A DNA stretch of 64,000 bases from Cristatella mucedo (taxonomy: Eukaryota > Bryozoa > Phylactolaemata > Cristatellidae): assembly GCA_009760855.2 (NCBI GenBank), contig WPIO01000047.1, positions 2,229,501-2,293,500 of the forward strand, written 5' to 3'. Positions 24,690 to 47,229 of this stretch are shown here, piece after piece. Each line of letters opens with the position of its first letter. Position 1 is the stretch's first letter. The position numbers and the translations under genes were made by a program. The notes beneath the pieces are model-generated. The model was not told the origin of the DNA and ran no database searches. It saw nothing but the letters and a program-made list of their open reading frames with translations.

Positions 24690-24865
24690 CTGTCTTCAAC
24701 TCCACAAAAACTACGCGAGTGTTACGCACGAGAGTTTTGTATAGAGCAGCACTCGAAGCCTAAGTGGCTTTCGGTACGCATTCGGTAGCCGACAGTCTTC
24801 ATCGCACGCAACAAAGAGAAAGTCGGAAGCATAGCAGAGTCAGGAGAGCAGTTGAGGTAGTGAGT
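24690..24865 (-). repeat. LINE-B 3' fragment
   Basis: A minus-strand LINE-B end: acgcacgagagttttgtata, tcggtacgcattcggtagcc and agcagttgaggtagtgag. It borders the GCAAT satellite-like array. Confidence 0.75.
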
Positions 24866-24879
24866 AACCTGGATGCATT

Positions 24880-25920
24880 TCAATCGACTGCACTTCAATC
24901 GACTGCAATTCAATGCACTTCAATCGACTGCAACTTCGCGGGCCAGTGCGTCAATCTACCGAAACCCGCTGCAGAACTACCAGAATACGTACACTTTAAG
25001 CTCTACTAGCAGTTGCACGTTGCTCTAATTTTTGGTTATTGTGTAATCGCACAATTTTTTCTACAATTCCCTCCACCATTCGGCAGCCTTGCACTGCAAT
25101 TGACTGCAATGGTCCGGTCCAACACCGCAATCTACAGCAATCTGATGCAAAATACCCCGAAATCGGTTTCACAATGCTCCAATTTTGAATGCATGCTAAA
25201 AAGCACACTGCTTAAAGTCAACCAAATCATTTTAAGCAGTTATGTTCGTACAATCTCGGGCAATGCATAGCAATCTACGGCAACGGCTCGGCTCGAAGCA
25301 GCAATCCACTACAATCCTCGGCAAATCAAACACAAATTGCTGCAAGACGTGCCAATTGTCATCGCATTTCACATTTCTTTGTGCTAAAAGTAAAATCGTT
25401 GGACTTTCAAGCTATTGTGCACGGTAATTATCAACAATGCACGGCAATATACAGCAATGGCAGGGACCAATACCGCAATCCGCGACAAAGCTATCAGAAA
25501 TCGGCTGCACCAAGCTCCAATTCTCATTCCACGTAAGATCTCACTGCGTGTGCACATACTTTAAACCAGCACTGATTGTTCAATCTTGGGCAATGCATGG
25601 CAATCGACGACAACGGCCTGGCAAATACGGCAATGCATTATTATCCATCGAAAAGCACTGGAAAGTGACTGGGCCAAGATAAAATATATCTTACCTGTCA
25701 CAGCGCATGTATTTAATGTGCAGTCACATCCTGTCAACCAATCGCGAACGTACAATCGCGAGAAATCGACGGCAATCGAAAGCAATGGCCTGGGCCAATA
25801 CCCCAATTCGCAGATAATTTAAGAAAAATTGGCAGCGCAGAAGCCTCAATTGTCGTTACATATAAGATCTCGCTGCGTTCAAAGTAAAACCGTTGCATTT
25901 TCCAGATGCTTTGCTAGTTA
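24880..25920. repeat. GCAAT-rich satellite-like array, left part
   Basis: Degenerate tandem units built around gcaatcgacggcaatggcc and aataccgcaat, each followed by a stretch resembling aagctccaattctcattcc and a t-rich end. The anchor motif recurs at 25107, 25281, 25455, 25611 and 25783, a spacing of 156-174 bp. Within a unit a shorter ~10-bp word (GCAATCGACG) is itself repeated. No coding potential. Confidence 0.8.
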
Positions 25921-25924
25921 ACTT

Positions 25925-27005
25925 GCACTGGGGCAGCTCTCAGGCTAGCCGCGATACCAGCCCTTGTCTTAGTGGGGTTGACTAGGGCACCTAGAGCAAC
26001 CGTAGCGGGCGGACTAGCCAAGAAGATTTGGGTAGGGGACATATTAGTTAACCGGGAGCGGAGCGAGGCGTCAGCTTGACAGCAAGATCCGCTCTGGTTA
26101 GAATGGAGCTTGGTCAGACAAAGAGCGGTCAGGACGTGGACTGACTACTGTACTCCATTAGACAAAGAGCGAAAGGATGGCAAGCTGGCGGAGGAGCCAT
26201 TTAATAAATTACAGGCAGCCGCGAATAGACCGAGGACGGACAACGAGAGCTATGGTCCGACAAAAATAGCAGCTACGCTGAAGGTCAAGAGGGCAGAGAG
26301 CGAGAGACAGAGAGACAGAGACAGAGACAGAGACAGAGACAGAGACAGAGACAGAGACAGAGACAGAGACAGAGACAGAGACAGAGACAGAGACAGAGAC
26401 AGAGACAGAGACAGAGAGACAGAGACAGAGACAGAGACAGAGACAGAGACAGAGAGACAGAGACAGAGAGACAGAGAGACAGAGAGACAGAGACAGAGAC
26501 AGAGTATAGACGTATAAACGATACGACTGACAGAGCTCAGGGCTGCAGCTTCGGTAGTCGATGAGAGACTACGCATCGAGAGCACGAGAGTCGAACCGAG
26601 AGGCGACGAGCAGCTAAGTGCAACTTATACTGTGTTCTGCCGGCTACTCAGTTAGCTGCTCATATCTTGAGGTGCTGTAGCGGTCCGCCTTCGGGGACGG
26701 GACCACTGCAAGCGACGCAGGTGTGTGGTGGCTTATTGTAGTCGGGCTTCGGGAGTTCTCATGCAGTTAACTCCGTCGGTCCGGTGCGCGCCGTGTAAAC
26801 GCGTAGGGTAGTTTATTATAATCGGACTTCGGGAGTTAGCCCACTTAACTCCGTCGGTCCGGTGCACGTCACGTTAAGCGCTTGCGCCGGCGCGTAACAA
26901 CTACTAACAGGCCCACAATAAATAAACTGCTGCGTTCGGCACCCAGTGGTGGCCGCCTGTGTTTTAACCGCGCTGCAGCGCTGCACTACACCGTCCATCG
27001 GTAGA
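25925..27005. other. Unclassified insertion splitting the GCAAT array (possible LTR-like element)
   Basis: This block is unrelated to the array on either side. It contains a (GACAGA)n tract (26298-26505) and an 80-bp tandem duplication: tcgggcttcgggagtt at 26742 is repeated as tcggacttcgggagtt at 26822, with taactccgtcggtccggtgc in both. It ends near an AATAAATAAA at 26921. The duplicated GC-rich segments plus poly(A) signal would suit a retroelement LTR, but no coding domain, primer site or target duplication was found. Confidence 0.4.
26298..26505. repeat. (GACAGA)n microsatellite
   Basis: Hexamer-based GACAGA/GAGACA tract of about 200 bp with few interruptions. The Arg-Asp frame over it is an artefact. 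Confidence 0.95.
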
Positions 27006-27009
27006 GAGC

Positions 27010-27600
27010 CGTGGACGAGCATCTGCGGGTTATAGAAATGCACGGCAATCCACAGCAATGGTAGGAGCCGATAGCGAACTCCGTGGAAAATTGACAAGAT
27101 TGGCTGCAATAAACTGCAACTCTCATTCCACGTACCATGCACCTGTGCGCGCGCATAGTTTTCACCCATTGTGCGCTTTAAATCGACGGCAACGCACGGT
27201 AATCGATGGCAATGGCCCGGGGAAGTACGCCAATCCTTAGCGGTCCGTTGCAAATGGACCGGCAGCTGCTGAGAGAAGCTCCAACTTTTGTGGCGTATTG
27301 CACTACACTGCATTAAAAGTGCAGTCACATTGTTTTAAACAATTGATAAAGGCACAATCGACGGCAATGCACGGCAATCGACGGCAATGGCCCGGTCTCT
27401 ACCTCAATCTGCTTCAAATTGGCTGGAAATTGGCTTTTTGAATTTGTAATTATCCTACCACGTAACGCTCACTGTGGGCGCACATACTGTCATTTTGCGC
27501 GTTCAACTTTGGGCAATCCATCGCAATCGACAGCAATTGCCCGCGACAATACAGCAATCTATGATCGTCTGTTACAATTACAAGCAACGCAGGTGGGATA
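27010..27600. repeat. GCAAT-rich satellite-like array, right part
   Basis: Continuation of the 24.9-25.9 kb array after the insertion. Anchor motifs lie at 27056, 27210, 27385 and 27534, a spacing of 149-175 bp. One unit reads acggcaatgcacggcaatcg, showing the internal ~10-bp repeat. Confidence 0.8.
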
Positions 27601-27639
27601 AGATCCAATTTTGTTTTTGTATTACAGTGCGCTGTATTA

Positions 27640-28112
27640 AAATGCGTGCTGAAACTGTGCATGCTGACCCTGTGCATGTCACCCCTAACTATGTTATTCA
27701 TGTTGTTTATCAAGCATGTAATGTAATGTATCTCCGTCAGTAACTCCACAAAGTCATAAAGACCATGTGGGTGTTACGCAGGAGAGTTTTGCATAGCGCA
27801 CTCACAGCCTAAGCGGCTTTCGGTACGCATTCGGTACCCAACAGACTTCGTCTCACGCAACAAAGAGAAAGTGGGAAGCATAGCAGAATTAGGAGAGCAG
27901 TTGAGGTAGTGAGTAGCATAGAAGTAGCAGTTCAGGACCGCTGAAATAGATGTGCCATAGTCGGCAGTTGGAGAGTAGATGTCGTTGCGTAAGAATTGTG
28001 GAAGCGACTCACCATTCAATCGCGTTTCCCTTTGCAGCCCATGTAAAGCACCTAGAAAGAGTTCTCTGAGGGTGCTTTATCAAATGCATTACTATTATTA
28101 TTATTATAAAAG
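27640..28112 (+). repeat. LINE-A 3' end split by a LINE-B fragment
   Basis: LINE-A tail sequence at 27640-27715 (gcatgctgaccctgtgcatg, ttgtttatcaagcat) resumes at about 28008-28112 (gactcaccattcaatcgcg, agcacctagaaagagttctc, ATT repeats). The two halves join when the intervening LINE-B piece is removed. Confidence 0.8.
27716..28010 (-). mobile_element. LINE-B 3' fragment inserted in LINE-A
   Basis: A minus-strand, 5'-truncated LINE-B end beginning with its terminal repeat (gtaatgtaatgtatctccg) and running through ggagagttttgcatagcgca to the C-terminal coding end near 28010. It interrupts a LINE-A tail. Confidence 0.82.
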
Positions 28113-28124
28113 TGTAACCGCATC

Positions 28125-28215
28125 CTTGCAACTAATCTTGAACGTGCATTCAAGGGCAATTCGCGGCAATTGAAGGCAACGGCTTGGAACAATACGGGGA
28201 CAGCTCGACATTCAC
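28125..28215. repeat. Stray GCAAT-array unit
   Basis: A single partial unit (attcaagggcaattcgcggc, gaaggcaacggcttggaac) directly after a LINE-A tail, detached from the main array. Confidence 0.55.
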
Positions 28216-28296
28216 GCTCGCTACTCCTACCCGGCTGCCAGAATAGCACTCCCATATCGGACGGTGGCTCATTGGCAGGGCAAGCTTTGGCCTAGC

Positions 28297-28425
28297 CACT
28301 CTGGTTTGGCCCAGGAGCAACGTGCTTGCCTTTGACGACCGAGGTCGTGGGCTCGAGCCGTGCGACGTCTGTGAGGCGCCTGGATAGAAATTAAGTTCTA
28401 TTAGGGGACTACACAGACAAGATAG
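28297..28425 (+). repeat. SINE-2 copy with LINE-A-like tail
   Basis: The tRNA-like head has tttggcccaggagcaacgtg and gacgaccgaggtcgtgggct followed by cgagccgtgcgac. The tail reads cgcctggatagaaattaagt then tctattaggg, closely resembling the LINE-A tail cgcctagaaagagattaagt and tctctgaggg. Confidence 0.65.
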
Positions 28426-28628
28426 ATTTTTTCTCGCGCGGAGGCCACTTCCGCCGGGAGCTCAGGACTATGAGCTACCGCTCGCCTCCTGTCTTTTCGC
28501 TCAGCATGTGCACGGCGCTACCGATCTGCTGCGGTCATATTGTTGCCTCTCTTAACCCAATAAGCCACGCGCGTTACTGCCCATTAGTCGCATCGAGACG
28601 AAGTAAAGCGGCGGGACGAGTCGCAGTC

Positions 28629-29135
28629 ATGGCGTCGTGGCTAGCGAGCCGGAGCAGCAGGAGCAGGAACAGTAGCAGCTATGTGCTTTCTCGGTGAGCG
28701 CCCCGCCGACTTCACTCGCCCTGGCAAGCCCTGGACGTTAGCCGGAGCACAAGCTGCTGCGCACGAATCGATCCCCAACTCCGCTAACGTATTTCGATTA
28801 AATTTTGCTCCAAGCTTTGCTCATTTTCCTCGCACGAAAATAACTGCTGCCACAGTATTTGACTTGAATTAATATTTATTGAATGCAAACATTTCAGATG
28901 TAAGTCGTAGCACCTTGGTTATCGTTTTTTTTGTAGGCTGGGTAGCTATAAAGTCACGCAAGCATTTAGTTCGTCGCAGAGCACGGCGTCAAACTGCGGC
29001 GTCGCCAAGCGTTTCCAGCAAGCTCGATGTCGGCCAGCGCTCACCGCGGCTATCGTTCCGGGTTGGGCCGAGGACGGACATCCGGCTCTGCTATTATTTG
29101 TGGATATCCGTCAAAGTGCCGCCGCCGAATCCTAG
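28629..29135 (+). CDS. Possible small two-exon gene, mitochondrial-presequence-like protein
   Basis: Not recognised. Exon 28629-28693 starts with an ATG in good context (gtcATGG) and ends at CG|GTGAGC. Exon 28937-29135 follows a strong tttttttgtag acceptor. The phases join to 87 codons plus TAG. The N-terminus MASWLASRSSRSRNSSSYVL is rich in Arg and Ser and has no acidic residue in its first 30 positions, as in mitochondrial presequences. The rest has no motif I can name. Upstream, an ETS-type ACTTCCG (about 28450) and a CCAAT box (about 28558) look like a housekeeping promoter. It would be tail-to-tail with ANKAR. Alternatives: the first exons of a larger gene using another donor, or chance. 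No homologue is claimed. Confidence 0.38.
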
Positions 29136-29330
29136 CCCGCCGCAATGAGCGGCGGATCGCACTTCGGACTATGGACCCGAATATCTGAATGCTCTCGCCC
29201 ACGAGTGCAAGGGAGGAGGCGGAGCGTGCGACGCATCATCGCGCGCGAGCGCGCGCGCTCACTTAGGTGAACTTGCTGAACAGCTCGAGCTGCCCAGACC
29301 GCTGGTTTGACGCGAACGGGCGGCCACTGA

Positions 29331-42665
<13,335 letters not shown>

Positions 42666-42689
42666 CGGTGCCGAGCTGCTGCACAGTCT

Positions 42690-43620
42690 GCAGCAACCGA
42701 ATCGCTCCTTTTTTTAATCGATTTGTTATCCTCTCTTTAGCAGCGGGTCCAACTTTTTTTAAACTGGAGACCAGTCTTCAGGACCGTCGGTTCAGCGGGC
42801 GTCACATTGCACCGGAGCGATTTCCTGTGGCGCCGCCGCAGGTGATGGATCAGCCAGTCTGACGGAGCCGAGCCGAGCCGCGGCGACACGGAGCGACGCT
42901 GGCTGGCCGCGCGAGACGCACCGCTTGAAACGAGCGCGAGCGCAGGCGGATGCATTCATCGCGCACAAAGAAAACAGCGACGAGAATGAGCGTTCGCCCG
43001 GCAACTTGCGGAAGAATGCGCGAGACTAAAACGAGTCATCGATCGACGGCCACCTCGGACCGCACGGCATATCGACGGGCGAAGCAAACTCGCTGCGACG
43101 CAGCGCTGGCGGCGCACCGCCGTCGGCCGCGACGGAGAGCCTCGCGGCGGCGGCGGCCGCGCGCTCGAGGGTGGGTGGGTGCGAAGCGCGACGGCGTCGT
43201 CGCCTCGGTGAAGCGACCGACTCATCGAGACCAGCGACGCCGTCGACGTGGGTATAGCCAGCCGTGCGGTCTTGCGGGATGGGATGGCTTCGCGCTGGCG
43301 CGCTCTCGGCGGTTCCAAAGGCGGTAAATAATGGGGCGGAAATTGCTTCGGCCACTCTGGGACGTCGGCAGCCTACTTCCTGCCTCGAGAGTCGCTGACG
43401 GCGACGCTGCCACTCGGGCGGCTGCGTCGAAGCGCGCCAATTACCTGCGAGCCTCCAACCGGAGCGTGTGCACGCTACGACGCTACTATCGTGCGGCGAC
43501 CGGGCTCTGGCGCGATACGTCGCACCTGCTGTAAAGCGGCCGCCCTCTCACCGGCCCCGCAGTCCGCCTCGGCGAGAGGGCCGCGGCGATGCTGTGCATG
43601 CGTTCGAATAGCTCACGACT
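42690..43620 (-). promoter_or_regulatory. GC- and CpG-rich region upstream of the first identified ANKAR exon
   Basis: This stretch is dense in CpG (cgcgctcgagg, ggcggcggccgcgcgctc) and contains open frames on both strands without recognisable protein. It may be the ANKAR promoter CpG island or hold a 5' UTR exon. The assignment is by position only. Confidence 0.4.
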
Positions 43621-43989
43621 GGCCGGCGATTTGCTGACGCCGAGCTAAGGATGCCCGCTGCCTGCTAGGAGCGCCCCTCTGCGCAATTCGCGTGTTAGCG
43701 GACATGCATGCCGACATGTCCGGGAGTGCCGCTGACGAACGCGAGCGGCTTCACCTGCCCCGCAAATTATGAAGTCCTCAGGCTCCGGCCTCACTGCGCA
43801 CTTATGGCATTCGGGTTCGAATAGGCCGCGGAGCAAGATCGAGTGGAACAGATGCTCGATTTCGACCGTCGCACTCGGCGTCCCGTAGCCGTTGTCGTCT
43901 GGCCGCGTTCCTCCCAGCCATCTTGCGATGCATGCCGGTCAGTTGGTGCCGGCAGCCGTGCGGCGCACGGAGCTCGTCTCGGGTTATTC

Positions 43990-45115
43990 TACCTTTACCT
44001 CGCCGAGCCTGATCGCCGTGGCGCCAAACTAGCTCGTATTGGAGGAGTTATCGGAAATGTCAGAGGCGTTGCCCTAGTTCCCATGAGCTTATTGTCCACC
44101 GCAGTGCAAGACGTCAGAAGAAACTAAATTGTCGCTTGCCACTTGTAGAACGTACACCGCTGCCTGCACTGAAACTGCTCTCTTCTGTGCAACCAGCGAC
44201 ATCTTGTGCAGCAACGATGACAGGAATGGCATTGCCCTGGCCCAGATGAATCTATCGGTTGCGTTCAACACCATTGACCGCGATATCCCAAATATCCTAA
44301 CGATTGAGAACAAAAACTCACGACTGACTGACGAGGCGTGACTGGCGTTGTTCAAATCGAACTGGTCCAACCGCGTTCAATTTGTGTCGTGAGGTGGTCA
44401 AATATCGTTTAGATCAGTCACCTGCGAAATTCCACTCCCAGGTCCGCTCCCGGTGCTTTGCTGTCCACCATTTATACCGAGCCTCTGGGAAAAGTGATTC
44501 GGGCCCTTGAAATCGGCAATAAATTCTGTGCTGACGATATTTGTCATTCAAACTACAGGAGCCTGCGGCAGCGACTGAAAGACTGAACGCTTACCTTGCA
44601 CACATTCGGTCCCGGATTTCGGCCAATTTTCTCGAACTTAAAAACAGCAATAAAACCTCTTCTTCTCATGGACACCTCAAGAGTGCGGCTGGATTAGGAC
44701 ACTTGACTCTTCTAGTTGGTGATGCTGGACTGCAGACATCGCAATGTGCTCGGAATTTAGGTGTCCTCATTGATAGCATCCTAAATTGAAAATTTTCGTT
44801 GCAGTTTAGCTGATTTAACCGCCTTATTTATATAGCGATAGAGGAGCATGTGCAGCTATGACTACCGCAAAGTAGTGGCCGATAAAGAATCGCCCACTGC
44901 AGGACTCAAACCTACGCTCTGGGTCATAAAGAGCGAGCACGTTACCTCCCGGGCTAAGGCCCAGTACAAAAATGCCTCCCCAGCCAGCCACCACTTACGA
45001 TCCCTGTCTGTAAATAAAGGCTATTTACCACTGCAGCTTGCTAGATCTCTAACTAGCTCACTGGTGATGCATAGGCTCGACTACTGCGATGCGATTTTGG
45101 CTGGGCTAGGAATTT
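43990..45115 (+). mobile_element. Decayed LINE-B copy
   Basis: It carries LSVAFNTIDRDIPNIL (about 44250), a stop-broken RT, a YADD relic (tgtgctgacgatattt at 44528), LKNSNKTSSSHGHLKSAAGL, CARNLGVLIDSILN and SPASHHLRSLS. It is split at 44806 by a SINE-1 insertion. Confidence 0.75.
44806..44972 (-). repeat. SINE-1 copy inside LINE-B
   Basis: A minus-strand copy: agctgatttaaccgccttat, agaatcgcccactgcaggac and aaacctacgctctgggtcat correspond to the tail, the middle and the B-box region of the 57.7-58.6 kb copies. Confidence 0.75.
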
Positions 45116-45289
45116 TGTCTTTGTTAAGGAAGGAGTAAATCTAGAAGATAGGTAATCCGTAGCAAGACAATGAGTGGACCGTAAAATGAGTGACATAACT
45201 TTGAGGTCGATGCACCGCTTGACAGGAAGCCGGTAAAGTCGGAAAAGTTGGATGATTTCCTGCCAAGTTTGAACCCCCCAAAACACGAA

Positions 45290-46010
45290 AGAACGACATA
45301 TAAGGCACAGAGAGAAAACATTCCGACAGAAGCGAGAGAGGCTACTACTTTTCGTCCAAGCAGACGCTGCAGACCAATGCTACCAGCGAATGTTCGGCCC
45401 CCACCGCCCCGAGTAGCTGCAGCGTCACTCCACGCCTCGGCCCTAACCTGCAGCAGGATCGACCCGGACGACTGTGGACATGGGCCGCTGCCTGTCGGGC
45501 GTGCTGAATCAGAATCAATGCAGAGCTGCAGCAGCCGACAGCAACGCAAGCGTCAGACGCTAACGGGTACGCCCACGAACTAATAGGAAAAGGCCACGAA
45601 GAACGGCTCCGCTCAGCAGCCACTGTGAGAGTACCAGTGCTGGCGGCCGTCAAGGGGAGAGTGGCAGAAGTCAACGCGGCAGCACAAAAATGCAAGGGTG
45701 AGCGTGGCTACAGTTTACTTACGAGCGCTCCCGACGAAAGTAAGCAGGCTTTTTTTACGAATCTAATGCGGTCAGGTTAGCGCAAGATAATTTTGCAGCC
45801 GGAACCCCAGATTCCATTCGAGTTCCAGGGGGCATTATAGAGGCAGGGGCTCTTGCACTCCTTGCCCAGCGTATTAAGATTGTCCTTAATTGTCAGCCGA
45901 ACTGATCATGGCCTCCACTAAAATTTCGGAAAGTTTGAGTTTTTCAGAAATGCTTGCAGGTCGAGATTACAGGTAGAACTGTTTTATTTTTAAAATGGTC
46001 TTCTCTAACT
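45290..46010. other. Intergenic DNA, nothing recognised
   Basis: Between LINE fragments. The open frames on both strands at 45248-45695 are alternative frames of the same GC-rich stretch and show no known motif. Confidence 0.4.
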
Positions 46011-46017
46011 GCTATTC

Positions 46018-46340
46018 TGATAATAATAATAACAATAATAATAATACACTTGAAATAGCCCCTTAGAGAACTCAATCTTCTTCTAGGCAATTTACAATTG
46101 CTCCAAAGGATGCATTACCAAATGGTTAGTGGTAGCATGCTCAATAAACAACAAGAACAACATGGTTAGGGATGACATGCACAGGGTCAGCATACAAGTA
46201 AATAGCTGAAAGTAAGCAGACTTGACTGTGGAGCTGTTGTGGTCGTCTAATGAAAGACTACTTTGGAAAATGACACCTAAATCTGGTGCAGATTCAAGAG
46301 GATTTATGCTGGCAGAGCCGATTTTGAGAGTTAGCCTTTC
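46018..46340 (-). repeat. LINE-A fragments
   Basis: A tail (ataacaataataataataca, cttagagaactcaatcttct) is followed by part of the thumb/C-terminal region (gtggtcgtctaatgaaagac, tgctggcagagccgattttg). Both are minus strand, with the middle deleted. Confidence 0.7.
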
Positions 46341-46384
46341 CTGATGATGTACTTTGAAAGGTTTGCAAGAGATTATCTAATTGT

Positions 46385-46693
46385 TAATAATAATAATAAT
46401 AATAATGCACTTGATAAAGCGCCCTCAGAGAACTCTAGGCGCTTTAAATTTGCTGCAAAGGAAAATGCAATAGAATGGTGAGTAATATCATGCTTGATAA
46501 ACAAACAAAATGAATAATATGGTTAGGGGTGACATGCACAGGGTCAGCATGCAAATGTGGTTAGTGGCAGCATGCACAGTGGCAGCACGCATGAGCACAT
46601 GAAGGACGAATCACAGGGACCCACTAAATGCTGTCCTAAATAAGTGTGTTTTAAGTTCTTTTTAAATGTGGTCAGGTCAGGGGATGTTCTGAC
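46385..46693 (-). repeat. LINE-A 3' end
   Basis: A minus-strand copy of the LINE-A 3' untranslated region and the last codons, ending inside the inverted repeat at 46671-46720. Confidence 0.8.
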
Positions 46694-46720
46694 CTGCGTC
46701 AGAACATCCCCTGACCTGAC
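46671..46720. repeat. Perfect 23-bp inverted repeat at a LINE-A head-to-head junction
   Basis: Arms 46671-46693 and 46698-46720 are exact reverse complements around the spacer ctgc. Both arms are the LINE-A sequence gtcagaacatcccctgacct in opposite orientation, so a short + copy abuts a - copy. Confidence 0.9.
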
Positions 46721-46899
46721 AGTTCCTGTCACCCACAGCAGCAAAGAGACGCCGACTAGTGCAGGAGACAGCTTGATTATTCTACAGCGAAGAGAGCCAG
46801 AGGTAGGGGATGCGAGGAGCTTCTCTAGGTGATTCTCATCTGCCATTTTCGATGGGCTGGTGACACAATTTATTGCTATTTTGCAGGTACAAATGTTTG

Positions 46900-46926
46900 T
46901 ATATATATATATATATATATATATAT
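46900..46926. repeat. (AT)n microsatellite
   Basis: A short AT run followed by TG-rich sequence. Confidence 0.9.
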
Positions 46927-47229
46927 GCATATATATGTGCGTGTGTATATATGTGTGTGTGTTTTTTTTTTTGACCTTGCTATCTCAAGACAATTGGCTA
47001 AGCTTCGGAAAGTCAATTTTGTAGAATTTGATGTACAGCTCTACAAGGTTCTCAGCGTTGAATGAGGAGAGCCGTTGATGAGGGGAGATGCAAGAAGCAA
47101 GGCGGAGTATCTCCGCTGAGTTCTTCTCAAAACAAAAGATTTTCAAAAAGAGGTAAGCTAGATCTTCTGCTTGCATACAAAAATGATTAGGTGCAGGAAG
47201 TTGCCTCGGTTGAGCCGATTGACAGCGTG

